DNA of 64,000 bases from Halosegnis rubeus (GTDB taxonomy: Archaea; Halobacteriota; Halobacteria; Halobacteriales; Haloarculaceae): the NCBI RefSeq assembly GCF_009184545.1, contig NZ_QJOW01000002.1, forward strand, positions 372,001 through 436,000, written 5' to 3'. The position numbers and the translations under genes were made by a program. A model generated the notes under the pieces. The model did no database searches and was not told the origin of the DNA. It saw only the letters and a list, made by a program, of their open reading frames with translations. Position 1 is the stretch's first letter. Every line of letters starts with the position of its first letter. This document shows, piece after piece, positions 17,835 through 26,899 of this stretch.

Positions 17835-17843
17835 ATTAAAACC
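17835..17843. promoter_or_regulatory. Shared A/T box between cofH and the Get3-like gene
   Basis: GATTAAAAC is the only A/T-rich box in the 87-bp divergent spacer. Read on the - strand (TTTTAAT) it is about 25 bases before the cofH ATG; read on the + strand it is about 25 bases before ATG 17862 of the Get3-like frame. Confidence 0.45.
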
Positions 17844-17900
17844 GTGCCGGCCACGCGTCCGATGGACAAGGCCCATGTCCTGTGCCCACCGACCGCGGGT

Positions 17901-18941
17901 ATGAGCGAAATCGACGTTGAGGCGGTCGAGTCGGTGACGCCGACGGTCGATGCCCCCGAATACGTCCTCTACGGCGGCAAAGGCGGCGTCGGCAAGACGA
18001 CGATGGCCGCCGCGACGGCGCTCTCCTCGGCGCGTGAGGGAACCGCAACGCTGTGCGTCTCCACTGACCCGGCCCACTCCCTCTCGGATGCGCTGGGCCG
18101 TGAGGTACCCGCCACGCCGGGCCGTATCGACGACGAACATCCGCTGTACGGTGCAGAAATCGACCCCGACAATCTGGAGGGCGGTCCATTCGGCGGCGCG
18201 GGTGCGGACGGCGCTGGCGGCATGGGCGGGATGGGCGGACTCGGCGAACTGCTCGGCGGCGAGAACCCGATGCAGCCCGGCTCGATGCCGGGTGCCGACG
18301 AGGCCGCTGCGTTCCAACTCCTCTTGCAGTACATGGACGACGACCGCTTCGAGCGCGTGGTCGTCGATACCGCTCCCACGGGCCACACCCTCCGACTGCT
18401 CGAACTGCCGGACGTGATGGATTCGATGGTCGGCAAGCTGCTGTCGCTGCGCGAGCGTATGTCCGGGATGATGGGGTCCATCACGGGGATGTTCGGCGGC
18501 GACGGCCCGAGCGAGGCCGAGATGGAACAGGGGATGGACAGCCTGCGTGACCTCTCGGCGAAAGTCGAACGGCTCCGCGGCGTGCTCACTGACCCGGCGA
18601 AGACGGACTTCCGCGTCGTCATGATTCCCGAGTCGATGAGCGTCACCGAGTCGAAGCGGCTCGTCTCGCAGTTGGGCGAGTTCGACATCCCGGTCGGCAC
18701 GGTCGTCGTGAACCGCGTGATGCAGCCACTCACGGACGTGGCCGACACCGACGCCGAGTGGTTCGTCGCACCGGACCTCAACAACTGCGAGTTCTGTCAG
18801 CGCCGTTGGGAGGTCCAGCGTGGCGCGCTCTCGGAGGCACAAGAACTGTTCCGCGGGCACGACGTGAAGCGGGTGCCGCTGTTCGCACAAGAGGTCCACG
18901 GCGAGGCCCCGCTTCGCGTCGTCGCGGCCTGTCTCGACTAA
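17901..18941 (+). CDS. ArsA/Get3-family ATPase
   Basis: A deviant-Walker P-loop ATPase of the Get3/ArsA class with GGKGGVGKTT at residues 25-34, switch I DPAHSLSDAL near 52-61 and VVDTAPTGHTLRLLELPD near 150. A CEFC pair near the C-terminus is the zinc-clamp seen in Get3 dimers. The insert at about residues 96-128 is rich in Gly and Met (GGMGGMGGLGELL), reminiscent of methionine-rich client-binding grooves. No arsenic genes are nearby, so tail-anchored protein targeting is the likelier role. An in-frame ATG at 17862 sits at the right distance from the A/T box and would add 13 residues; the start is ambiguous. Confidence 0.88.
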   Translation: MSEIDVEAVESVTPTVDAPEYVLYGGKGGVGKTTMAAATALSSAREGTATLCVSTDPAHSLSDALGREVPATPGRIDDEHPLYGAEIDPDNLEGGPFGGAGADGAGGMGGMGGLGELLGGENPMQPGSMPGADEAAAFQLLLQYMDDDRFERVVVDTAPTGHTLRLLELPDVMDSMVGKLLSLRERMSGMMGSITGMFGGDGPSEAEMEQGMDSLRDLSAKVERLRGVLTDPAKTDFRVVMIPESMSVTESKRLVSQLGEFDIPVGTVVVNRVMQPLTDVADTDAEWFVAPDLNNCEFCQRRWEVQRGALSEAQELFRGHDVKRVPLFAQEVHGEAPLRVVAACLD

Positions 18942-19123
18942 TCCCGTCGCTTGACGACACGCCCGACCGTCACGCCCAGCCCGGCGACGAGAATCGACAT
19001 CAGGACCGGGGCGACGGCACTCAGCGGGTCACCGGTCGTCTGGTAGTTGCCGACCGCAACTCCGAGCAAGACGACACAGACGAGCCCGTGAATCGCGTAC
19101 GTCGCGGTGACTGCCGTGTTCAT
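18938..19123 (-). CDS. Small membrane protein, 61 aa
   Basis: Two hydrophobic helices (about residues 5-25 and 33-54) and a basic tail VKRRD. The start overlaps the stop of the upstream dehydrogenase by 4 bases (ATGA) and the stop overlaps the end of the Get3-like gene by 4 bases. This tight packing supports it as a real gene. No family is recognised. Confidence 0.65.
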   Translation of the reverse strand: MNTAVTATYAIHGLVCVVLLGVAVGNYQTTGDPLSAVAPVLMSILVAGLGVTVGRVVKRRD

Positions 19124-19932
19124 AGTTTTCTGAACAGCGCACTGGCGCGGTCACGGAGCCCGTCAGGGAGGAACCGACTCAACAACAGGGCCTTGGCGAA
19201 TCCACCGACGGCGTACCGCGCCTTCGGGTTCGTGGAGACGCCGGCCTCCAGAACCGTCGCGGCCACTTCCTCGGGCGTGGCGGCGAACGGCGATTCCGAC
19301 CCCGAGAGCAGCCCCGCGTCCTCCTGCATCTCGTACACCCACTCGTAGTCGTCGGTGCGCGCGAGCGCGTCGAGTTCCTGATCGACGCGGTCGCGGAACG
19401 GCGTCTCCACCGGTCCCGGCTCGACGAGCGTCACGTCGACGCCGAGCCCGGCGACCTCGTTGCGGAGCGTGTCGGAGTAGCCTTCGAGCGCGAACTTCGA
19501 GGCGGCGTACGCGCCGGCGCCCGGCGGGGCGACCCGGCCGGCGACCGACGAGACGTTGACGATAGTTCCCTCCTCGGCGGCGCGCATGTGCGGGAGCACG
19601 GCGCGCACGAGCCGGTGGGGACCGACGAGGTTCACGTCGAGTTGGTCGGTGAGCTGGTCGGTCGTCACGTCCTCCAGCGGGCCGTACTGGCCGTAGCCGG
19701 CGTTGTTGACGAGACAGTCGATGCGGCCGGTTTCCTCGATAACGCGGTCGACGACGCGCTCTACGTCCGCGTCGTCGGTCACGTCAAGCGCCGCGGTCTC
19801 GGCGTCGAGACCGGCGAGATCAGCGTCGTCGCGCGCGGTCGCGTAGACGGTCCAGCCCTCCTCGCTGAAGGCCTCGGCCGTCGCCCGCCCGATACCGGAC
19901 GAACAACCCGTCACGAGTGCGGTGCGTTCCAT
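19120..19932 (-). CDS. Short-chain dehydrogenase/reductase (SDR), 270 aa
   Basis: Classical SDR with the cofactor loop TGCSSGIG at residues 8-15, NNAGYGQYG near 78-86, catalytic Ser in VSSVAG near 133, and the YAASK Tyr/Lys pair near 149-153. An acidic ARDDADL after strand two gives Arg, as in NADP users, but preference is uncertain. Substrate unknown. The downstream 61-residue membrane protein overlaps it. Confidence 0.88.
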   Translation of the reverse strand: MERTALVTGCSSGIGRATAEAFSEEGWTVYATARDDADLAGLDAETAALDVTDDADVERVVDRVIEETGRIDCLVNNAGYGQYGPLEDVTTDQLTDQLDVNLVGPHRLVRAVLPHMRAAEEGTIVNVSSVAGRVAPPGAGAYAASKFALEGYSDTLRNEVAGLGVDVTLVEPGPVETPFRDRVDQELDALARTDDYEWVYEMQEDAGLLSGSESPFAATPEEVAATVLEAGVSTNPKARYAVGGFAKALLLSRFLPDGLRDRASALFRKL

Positions 19933-19956
19933 ACCGGTTTGTCTCTCGCCCCGATG

Positions 19957-20697
19957 TTAGGCGTTTGTATCTGTGTACTCGCGTTTGAGCTCGTCGGCGT
20001 AGGCGTCTGCACGGCGCGTCGGCTTCGGGAGCTTGTACTCGCCCCCGCACGCGGCGACGAACTCGACCGCGGTCTCGGCGCTCACGCGGTGACCCGGAGA
20101 GACGTAGAGCGGATTGATGCGCCCGGAGTCGAACTGCCGGCTCTGGTAGGCGTACCCGACCACCTCGTCCGTCGGCATCCGGTCGTCGCCGTCGATGGGG
20201 ACGCGTTCGCCCTCGGGTAACTCATCGACCGACGCCCGCGGCTCCCCACACAGCAGACTCTTGGCGACACCGACGCTCGGGGTGTCGGTGATGACACCAA
20301 CGTGGGTCGCAAGGCCGGCCTCGCGGTAGTGGATACGGCCCGAGCCGTCGAACAGAAACAGGTCCGGCTCACAGTCGAGTGTGTCGACCGCGGCGAGAAT
20401 CGGCCCGCCCTCCCGGAATGCGAGCAAGCCTGGGATGTACGGTATCGACAGCCCTGTCACGGCGTGAGTGCGTTCGACGACCTCGCCGCCGCGTGAGACG
20501 ATGACGGCCGAGACCGCTCGCTCGGGCTCCTCGTCGAGGAGAAACGCCTGGTCGACACCGGCGACGAGTGCGTCGCCTTCCGTTACGTCTCCCGGTGTGA
20601 GGTCGATAGCATCCACGAAGGTGGCTTCGGCTGCGATTTCGCGTTGAATCGATTCCATCTCCGCTCGCGAGCGTTCGGGGTCGGGCGTAAAGTCCAT
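19957..20697 (-). CDS. nfi: Endonuclease V
   Basis: Cuts DNA one base beyond deaminated adenine (hypoxanthine). Conserved residues are present: Asp49 in AGVDQAF, the damage-wedge PYIPGLLAFRE at 86-96 with Glu96, and Asp117 in DGSGRIH, followed by GVAKSLL. At 246 residues it is slightly longer than bacterial enzymes. It overlaps the upstream rhomboid gene by ATGA, indicating coupled expression. Confidence 0.92.
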   Translation of the reverse strand: MDFTPDPERSRAEMESIQREIAAEATFVDAIDLTPGDVTEGDALVAGVDQAFLLDEEPERAVSAVIVSRGGEVVERTHAVTGLSIPYIPGLLAFREGGPILAAVDTLDCEPDLFLFDGSGRIHYREAGLATHVGVITDTPSVGVAKSLLCGEPRASVDELPEGERVPIDGDDRMPTDEVVGYAYQSRQFDSGRINPLYVSPGHRVSAETAVEFVAACGGEYKLPKPTRRADAYADELKREYTDTNA

Positions 20698-21629
20698 CAG
20701 AACCGCCGGCGACCGCCGCCGCCCATTCCGCCCATCCCGCCGCCTCCACCGCCGCCGAACTGGAACTGGTTCGGCAGCGACACCTCGTCCTCAATGCGCT
20801 TGCCGTACGCGAAGCCGATGACGAGCCCGAGCAGGTGGGCCATGTGGGCGATACCCCCGCCGAGCGTGCCGAACGCGCCGAACACCGAGATGACCGCGTA
20901 GCCGAGCGTCAGCCCCCAGATGGGCATCGGGATGAAGAAGAACAGCAACACCTTGATATCCGGGTTCAACACCGTGAGCAGCGCCATGACGGCCATGATG
21001 GCACCGCTGGCCCCGAGCACGCCGGTGAAGTCACCGGCAGCGAGTCCGAGCGCGATCTGGCCGAGCCCGGCGAGAATTCCCGACGCGAGAAACAGCGCGG
21101 TGAAGCGCTTCGAGCCGATGTACCGCTCGACGATGGGCCCGAAGAAGAACAGCGCGATGCCGTTGCCGAACAGGTGCGTGAAGCCACCGTGTGAGAACAC
21201 CGACGTGAGCCACGTCCAGACGTACTCCGGGTGTTCTGCCGTCAGAACGAAGCTCGCACGCCACACCGGATGGCCCGGGTCGCCCGGGAACGCAGTCCCC
21301 GGCGCGCGAAAGCCGAGGGCCGGATAGACGATGTACTGGAACGCGAAGACGATGACCATAATCCCCAAGAAGAGATACGAGACGTTCCCCTTTAGATACG
21401 AGAGCGGACCGCCCCGCGAGGTGAGCGAATCGAACAGTCCGCTGCCGGCCCGTCCGGTCTGTTTGCTGTCCATCTCGGACTCGAAGACGCCCTCCGGGTC
21501 GTTCCACTCGTTCAAGCCGGGACAGGAGTGGTTCTCGGGAAGGCGGTGTTCCGCACAGAAGTCACCGCCACAGCGGCGACACTCGTAGGGCATATCGACA
21601 TGCCGGCCGCACACGTCACATTCCGCCAT
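20697..21629 (-). CDS. Rhomboid-family intramembrane serine protease with N-terminal zinc finger, 310 aa
   Basis: Residues 1-45 form an AN1-like zinc finger (MAECDVCGRH, CRRCGGDFCAEHRLPENHSC). Six or seven membrane segments follow. Catalytic Ser is in GASGAIM, the catalytic His in HMAHLLGL of the last helix, and the HGGFTHLFGN segment is the conserved HxxxN region. The tail is a Gly/Met run ending GGGRRRF. The start MAECDVCG at 21629 is preferred over a longer frame. Substrates are unknown; the zinc finger may recruit them. Confidence 0.9.
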   Translation of the reverse strand: MAECDVCGRHVDMPYECRRCGGDFCAEHRLPENHSCPGLNEWNDPEGVFESEMDSKQTGRAGSGLFDSLTSRGGPLSYLKGNVSYLFLGIMVIVFAFQYIVYPALGFRAPGTAFPGDPGHPVWRASFVLTAEHPEYVWTWLTSVFSHGGFTHLFGNGIALFFFGPIVERYIGSKRFTALFLASGILAGLGQIALGLAAGDFTGVLGASGAIMAVMALLTVLNPDIKVLLFFFIPMPIWGLTLGYAVISVFGAFGTLGGGIAHMAHLLGLVIGFAYGKRIEDEVSLPNQFQFGGGGGGGMGGMGGGGRRRF

Positions 21630-21674
21630 TACCTCGGCTACGGGGGTGCCCCGCAAAGGGGTTTGGGTCGGCTC

Positions 21675-23042
21675 TCAGCCCCGGACCGACTTGACGGTCT
21701 CCGCGAGTCGCGCGAACAGCTGCCGGAGCGCGTTCCGCCGGTAGACGAACAGTACGAACGCAAACAGCATGTACGCGACCGCATAGCCCAACAGGAGTTC
21801 GCGACTCGTGAACGGAATCGCGAAGTCTCGGATGATGAGGAACTCTAACACGACCTGTGAGAGGAACAACACCAGCAGGACGACCGCCTCGCGGATGCTG
21901 ATGTTGAAGTTGATGAGGATGGCCAGCGCGAACAGCGACTGGGCGGCCGTAATCCAGATTTCGGCCGATTGCTTCGCGTCGAACGGGAGATGTTCGTAGC
22001 CGCCCGACGCGATGGAGAAGACAACGACGAGCGTCCCGATGAGCAGCGTCCACTGGTTCAGCTTCGAGGAGATGAGCGCGTTGAAGCCGGCCGTCGAGCG
22101 CGCCTTGTTGACGAGATACGCGACGACGATGAGTTCCGGCGACTCCGAGGCGAGTGGCGCCACCCACTGAATCATGAAGAAGGACGGAATTCCGAACTGC
22201 TGGCCGAGCGACTCCAACCCGTGAGCGAACGGCTCGACCGCGGTGAAGATGAGAATCCCGGAGTAGGTAAACAGGGTGAGGACGACGGGTATCCGGACGT
22301 GTCGCGCCTTCGCCTGGAAGTACGCCGGCACGCCGACCTGGTGGTCGTCGTCGTCCACGTCACCCTTCAGGATGATGCCGATGTAGATGACGTACAGCCC
22401 GACGAGCACGGCCATATCGAGGATGTCGATACCGCCACCGAGCGGGACGAAGAAGGCCCATACGGTCGCGAAAAAGAGGAACGCGATTTCCGTAGAGATG
22501 CTCGGGTCGAGGTTCACGCGGTCCGCGAGGAATCCCTCACGCGACTCCACGGCGGGGTCCGCACTACGGCCCGCCCGGAAGAGCGTGAACATGGCGATGC
22601 CCGACCAGCCGAGCCCGATGAGGATGCGGTTTGCCCCGGTCATGTTCGCGACGGCGAGATTCGCGTTGTGACACGCCGACGCGAGGTCGTTGATCTCGTT
22701 TTCGATCTGTGTGGTGGTGAACTGTGCACACGCTTCGGCGGTCGCGCCGCCGCTGCCGGCCTGCCACGCGTACAGCGCGTCGACGGCGTACTCGGGGGCG
22801 ACAGCGAGCACGGCGAGGACGGCAATCGCAAAGGCGCGGGGAACATCTTTCTCTGCTGTCTCTGCGCCCCACGCGAGGAGGAACGATGCACCGAGGACGG
22901 CGAGACCGGCGACGGCGACTACCGTCAGCTCCGAGAAGCCGTCGGCAGCGCCCGTGAGATCGGAGACGACCCACGGGAGCGTCAAGCCGACGGCGAGGAA
23001 GACCGGAATCAGCGGATGCCGGAATCGGTCGGTAAAGCCCAT
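21675..23042 (-). CDS. Sodium/calcium exchanger-superfamily membrane transporter, 455 aa
   Basis: About 11-12 hydrophobic segments in two halves. The ion-binding repeats of the CaCA superfamily are recognisable: APEYAVD near residues 81-87 in the first half and ASESPELIVV near 296-305 in the second, each with an acidic residue in a helix break. A central hydrophilic loop contains DVDDDDHQV. The predicted role is cation/proton or cation/sodium exchange; the ion is not certain. Divergent from aroE. Confidence 0.82.
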   Translation of the reverse strand: MGFTDRFRHPLIPVFLAVGLTLPWVVSDLTGAADGFSELTVVAVAGLAVLGASFLLAWGAETAEKDVPRAFAIAVLAVLAVAPEYAVDALYAWQAGSGGATAEACAQFTTTQIENEINDLASACHNANLAVANMTGANRILIGLGWSGIAMFTLFRAGRSADPAVESREGFLADRVNLDPSISTEIAFLFFATVWAFFVPLGGGIDILDMAVLVGLYVIYIGIILKGDVDDDDHQVGVPAYFQAKARHVRIPVVLTLFTYSGILIFTAVEPFAHGLESLGQQFGIPSFFMIQWVAPLASESPELIVVAYLVNKARSTAGFNALISSKLNQWTLLIGTLVVVFSIASGGYEHLPFDAKQSAEIWITAAQSLFALAILINFNISIREAVVLLVLFLSQVVLEFLIIRDFAIPFTSRELLLGYAVAYMLFAFVLFVYRRNALRQLFARLAETVKSVRG

Positions 23043-23091
23043 TTCGTAGATAGCCGGCAGGGGCGGACCTATCTCTTTTGCTCTCGGCCGA

Positions 23092-23102
23092 CCATTTTAT
23101 CG
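23092..23102 (+). promoter_or_regulatory. TATA-like box of aroE
   Basis: CATTTTATCGG is centred about 27 bases before the aroE ATG at 23125, the position expected for a leaderless haloarchaeal transcript. Confidence 0.5.
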
Positions 23103-23124
23103 GCGGCGACCGAGGAAAAGCGGT

Positions 23125-23925
23125 ATGCACGTCTTCGGACTGCTCGGCAACCCGGTCGAGCACTCGCTGTCGCCGCCCATGCACGAGGCCGCCTACGCCG
23201 AGCGCGACCTCGATGCCCGGTACGTCACCTTCGAGCCGACGAGCGAGACGCTCCCGCAGGCACTCGACGGGGCCGACGCGCTCGGCATTCGCGGGCTGAA
23301 CGTCACCATCCCGTTCAAACAGCAGGCGTTCGATCTCGTGGAGCCGGACGACCTCGCGGCCCGCATCGGTGCGGTCAACACCATCGATTTCTCCGGCGAG
23401 GCGGCCACCGGCCACAACACCGACGCCGCCGGCGCGGTGCGCGCGTTCGAACACCACGACGTGGAGCTATCCGGGACGGCCGTCGTCGTCGGTGCCGGTG
23501 GTGCGGGTCGCGCTGTCGCCTTCGGTCTCGCCGACGCGGGGATGAACGTCGAAATCGCGAACCGGACCGTCGAGACGGCCTGTGAGTTGGCCGAAGAGAT
23601 TCCGGGCGCGAGCGGTCACGGACTCCCAGACCTCCCGCGGCTCATCGAGGAGGCAAGCGCACTCGTCAACTGCACCAGCGTCGGGATGGACGACCGCGAG
23701 CAGACCATCGTGCCGGGCGACGCGCTCCACGCCGACCTCGCCGTCCTTGATGCGGTGTACACCCCACTCGACACGCGACTGCTCCGCGAGGCCGACGCGG
23801 CGGGCGCAACGACCGTCGACGGCGCGTGGATGCTCCTGTTTCAGGGGGTCGAGGCGTTCGAACGCTGGACCGGCGAGGACGCTCCGGTCGGGAGCATGAA
23901 CCGCGCGCTCCGGGACCGGGTTTAA
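23125..23925 (+). CDS. aroE: Shikimate dehydrogenase
   Basis: Reduces 3-dehydroshikimate with NADPH in aromatic amino acid synthesis. It has the substrate loop [12 protein letters not shown] at residues 12-23, catalytic Lys in NVTIPFKQ near 65, GHNTDAAGA near 93-101 and the nucleotide loop GAGGAGRAV near 123-131. The 266-residue length is standard. trpE and trpG lie downstream, so aromatic synthesis genes are loosely grouped. Confidence 0.95.
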   Translation: MHVFGLLGNPVEHSLSPPMHEAAYAERDLDARYVTFEPTSETLPQALDGADALGIRGLNVTIPFKQQAFDLVEPDDLAARIGAVNTIDFSGEAATGHNTDAAGAVRAFEHHDVELSGTAVVVGAGGAGRAVAFGLADAGMNVEIANRTVETACELAEEIPGASGHGLPDLPRLIEEASALVNCTSVGMDDREQTIVPGDALHADLAVLDAVYTPLDTRLLREADAAGATTVDGAWMLLFQGVEAFERWTGEDAPVGSMNRALRDRV

Positions 23926-23950
23926 GTCAGGTGCGCGAGTACGTCCGGAT

Positions 23951-24421
23951 ATGGGTCTGTTGGACACGATTAAATCCGTACTGGGGCTCGGCTCTGCGCG
24001 CGACACGGAGCCACAGCCGGACGCGAGCAGCGAGCACGCCGTCAAATCGCCGGCGAGTGAGAAAGAAGACGACGAGGCCGTCGCTCACAGGGAGGGGTCG
24101 GCCGCGGTGACGGAGGAACCGCCCGAAGACCACGTGGCGGAGCCGGCCGAAGCGACCGAGGTCACCGACCACGCCGGCACCGAGACGTCCGCCGCAGAGC
24201 CGGCCGAGGCTGCCGGGCCGGTCCCCGAAGAGCCGACAGACGGAAGCCCGCACGTCGAATCTATCAACGGTATCGGCCCGGCGTACGCCAAGCGGCTGGA
24301 GGAGGCCGGCGTCGAGTCGGTCGCCGACCTCGCGGACGCCGACGCCGACTGGCTCGCCGACGAGACCGGCATCTCGGCGAAGCGACTGACCGACTGGATT
24401 GCTCGCGCCGGCGAGCAGTAG
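23951..24421 (+). CDS. Helix-hairpin-helix domain protein with acidic linker, 156 aa
   Basis: A short N-terminal MGLLDTIKSVLGLG helix is followed by about 85 residues of low-complexity Glu, Ala, Pro and Thr. Residues 100-155 form a helix-hairpin-helix of the kind that binds DNA non-specifically (INGIGPAYAKRLEEAGVES). Similar HhH modules occur beside unrelated haloarchaeal genes. It lies 25 bp after aroE and 39 bp before trpE, so it may be in their transcript. Function unknown. Confidence 0.78.
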   Translation: MGLLDTIKSVLGLGSARDTEPQPDASSEHAVKSPASEKEDDEAVAHREGSAAVTEEPPEDHVAEPAEATEVTDHAGTETSAAEPAEAAGPVPEEPTDGSPHVESINGIGPAYAKRLEEAGVESVADLADADADWLADETGISAKRLTDWIARAGEQ

Positions 24422-24460
24422 AACCGAAACCCCGTTACCGATCGCGGCGCTGTTTTCCAC

Positions 24461-25927
24461 ATGGTTCGGGTCGCCACCGACGAGACCACATTTCGGACGC
24501 TGGCAGCCGACGCGTCCCCCGGGGCGCGCATCCCCGTCGAGGCGCGCGTCGTGGCCGACCCCTTCGACGCTTATCGCCGCGTGCGCGGCGAGCACGGCGT
24601 CTTCTACGAGACCACCGGCGGACAGGACGGGTGGGGGTACTTCGCGACCGACCCCGAGACGGTCGTGGGCGTCGGGCCGGAGGCGTCTGCGTTCGACACG
24701 CTCCGCGAGGCGGCCGCCGACGAACGACTCGTCCGCGGTGACTGTCCTGTTCCGTACCCCTGTGGCTTGTTCGGCTGGCTCTCCTACGACGCGGTGCGGG
24801 AACTCGAGACGCTACCCGACGAGACGGTCGATGATCGCGGTCTTCCCCGCGTGCAGTTCGGTCACTTCGACAGCGTCGTGGCGTGGGAGGCTGCCGACGC
24901 GCGCGACGGCGACCCGACGCTCCGGGTGTGTGTCTGTCCCCGCGTCGACGGTGGTGTCGACCCCGAAGCCGTCTACGAGCAGGCGCGCGACCGGGCCGAA
25001 ACGCTCGCGAGCGACCTGACGACGGGCGAGCCGTCGCTGCCTGCCCCACCGGTTGAAACCGGCTCCGTGGAGTTCGTCGGGGACGCCACGCGCGCCGAGT
25101 TCGCCGACCGGGTGCGCCGGGTGAAAGAGTTGATTCGCGCCGGCGACACCTTCCAGACGAACGTGAGCCAGCGGCTCACCGCGCCCGCGGCCGTCCATCC
25201 CGTGGCCGCGTACGACGCCCTCCGGCGGGTGAATCCGGCCCCCTACTCCGGGCTGGTGGAGCTTCCGGGCGTGGATTTGGTGAGCGCTTCGCCCGAACTC
25301 CTGCTCGATGTCGACGACGGACGACTGCTGACGGAGCCGATTGCCGGCACCCGTCCCCGGGGTAGCGACGACGAGACCGACGCCGCGCTCGAACGCGAAC
25401 TCACCGAGGACGCGAAGGAGCGGGCCGAACACGCCATGCTCGTCGACCTCGAACGCAACGACCTCGGGAAGGTGTCGCAGTTCGGGAGCGTCGAAGTCGA
25501 CGCGTACCGCCGGGTAGACCGCTACTCCGAGGTGATGCATCTCGTCTCGCTCGTGGCCGGCGAACTTCGCCCGGAGTTCGACACCGTCGATGCGATTGCG
25601 GCGGCGTTTCCCGGCGGGACCATCACCGGCGCGCCCAAGCCCCGGACGATGGAGATCATCGAGGAGGTGGAGGCGACGAAGCGGGGGCCGTACACGGGGT
25701 CGATGTTCGCGCTCGGCTTCGACGGGCGCGCCACCCTCAACATCGTCATCCGGACGCTCGTCCACACCGGCGACGAGTACCGCCTTCGGGTCGGTGCAGG
25801 TATCGTCCACGATTCGGACCCCGACGCCGAGTACGAGGAGACGCTGGACAAGGGCCGCGCGCTCATCACCGCCCTCGATACCGCGCTCGAAACACGGCTC
25901 TCCGTGGAGGGTGATGGCGATGTGTAG
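24461..25927 (+). CDS. trpE: Anthranilate synthase component I
   Basis: Converts chorismate to anthranilate with ammonia from TrpG. The 488-residue protein has the chorismate-enzyme core: [10 protein letters not shown] (about 261-270), [10 protein letters not shown] (about 294-303), VDLERNDLG near 330 and [15 protein letters not shown] near 386-400. The feedback pocket region near the N-terminus is present. In many haloarchaea trpG overlaps trpE directly; here 357 bp of non-coding repeat DNA separates them. Confidence 0.94.
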   Translation: MVRVATDETTFRTLAADASPGARIPVEARVVADPFDAYRRVRGEHGVFYETTGGQDGWGYFATDPETVVGVGPEASAFDTLREAAADERLVRGDCPVPYPCGLFGWLSYDAVRELETLPDETVDDRGLPRVQFGHFDSVVAWEAADARDGDPTLRVCVCPRVDGGVDPEAVYEQARDRAETLASDLTTGEPSLPAPPVETGSVEFVGDATRAEFADRVRRVKELIRAGDTFQTNVSQRLTAPAAVHPVAAYDALRRVNPAPYSGLVELPGVDLVSASPELLLDVDDGRLLTEPIAGTRPRGSDDETDAALERELTEDAKERAEHAMLVDLERNDLGKVSQFGSVEVDAYRRVDRYSEVMHLVSLVAGELRPEFDTVDAIAAAFPGGTITGAPKPRTMEIIEEVEATKRGPYTGSMFALGFDGRATLNIVIRTLVHTGDEYRLRVGAGIVHDSDPDAEYEETLDKGRALITALDTALETRLSVEGDGDV

Positions 25928-26284
25928 CTCCGAGTCTCATCCTCCTTTTGCGGTGGCGTGGTCCGAGCGCGTCCCGTGCGCGCGAGTCAGCGCGAGGGAC
26001 GAGCGACCGCAGGGAGCGAGTCGGTTGGGGAGGCTCGTGGGCGGTGCGGTCCCTCGGCGGACTCGAAGGGCGAGCGCGCTCCGGGACGACGCGCACGAGC
26101 AAGCACCGCAGGTGGTCGCGCGACAGCGCGACCCCGAGGCGCGCAGCCGGCGCATCGACCGGAGCAAGCGCGAGGGATTCGGAAGGTGTGACGCCCGGGT
26201 CAGCGACTCCAGCACAAGCAGACGCGAGGGCTTCGGAGGGCGTGAACCCCACGAACGAATCTCGACAGATGGAGGAACTGAAGA
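25928..26284 (-). repeat. Inverted partial copy (copy C) of the long intergenic repeat, between trpE and trpG
   Basis: No gene is supported in this spacer. Positions 25950-26070 match, in reverse orientation, 48292-48463 of copy B and 43780-43893 of copy A; shared landmarks include GCGGTGGCGTGG, GCGAGTCAGCGCGAGG and GGGGAGG followed by GGGCGGT. The second part, 26150-26245, holds two imperfect tandem units starting GCGAGGGATTCGGAAGG and GCGAGGGCTTCGGAGGG, about 57 bases apart. The left and right end motifs of copies A and B are missing, so this copy is truncated. Confidence 0.65.
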
Positions 26285-26899
26285 ATGAACCCCATCCTCG
26301 TCGTCGACAACTACGACTCGTTCGCGTACAATCTCGTCCAGTACGTCGGGGAAGCACTCCTCGCGCGAGGCTACACCAACGAGCAAGTGCGCGAGAAAAT
26401 CGAGGTCAGGCGCAACGACGCCGTCACGACGAGCGACATCGAACGAATGGACCCGAGCGCAATCGTCGTTTCGCCGGGACCGGGCACGCCCGAACAGGCG
26501 GGCGTCTCGCTCCCGCTCTTTCGCGACCTCGCGTACCCGACCCTCGGGGTCTGTCTCGGGCATCAGGCGCTGTGTGCGGCAAACGGCGTCCCGGTCGGAC
26601 AGGCCGACGAGGTGGTCCACGGGAAGCCGTCGGTCGTCAGCCACGACGGCCGGGGCGTCTTCGCCGCGCTCCCCGTCGAACTGCGCGTCGGCCGGTATCA
26701 CTCGCTGGCGGTCGACCGCGAGGACCTGACCGACACGCTCGCCGAGACAGCGCGAACCGAGGACGAGCGCGGGGTCGTGATGGGGGTGCGCCACGCTGAC
26801 CGTCCACACGTCGGCGTGCAGTTCCACCCCGAATCTATCCTCACCGAGCACGGGCGACAGATGGTCCGGAGCTTCCTCGAGGGCGCGGACTCAGGGTAG
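26285..26899 (+). CDS. trpG: Anthranilate synthase component II (glutamine amidotransferase)
   Basis: Supplies ammonia from glutamine to TrpE. Class I amidotransferase with the nucleophile Cys90 in GVCLGHQ and the His/Glu partners in FHPES near residues 179-183. The start motif VVDNYDSFAYNL is typical. The ATG at 26285 is separated from trpE by repeat DNA, so it may depend on a separate promoter or on read-through. The 3' end overlaps the convergent SOUL gene by 9 bp. Confidence 0.94.
   Translation: MNPILVVDNYDSFAYNLVQYVGEALLARGYTNEQVREKIEVRRNDAVTTSDIERMDPSAIVVSPGPGTPEQAGVSLPLFRDLAYPTLGVCLGHQALCAANGVPVGQADEVVHGKPSVVSHDGRGVFAALPVELRVGRYHSLAVDREDLTDTLAETARTEDERGVVMGVRHADRPHVGVQFHPESILTEHGRQMVRSFLEGADSG

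Noticed and set aside
17478-17900. N-terminal extension of the Get3-like frame into cofH
   Set aside because: It runs antisense to cofH codons and has valine/glycine-rich shadow composition.
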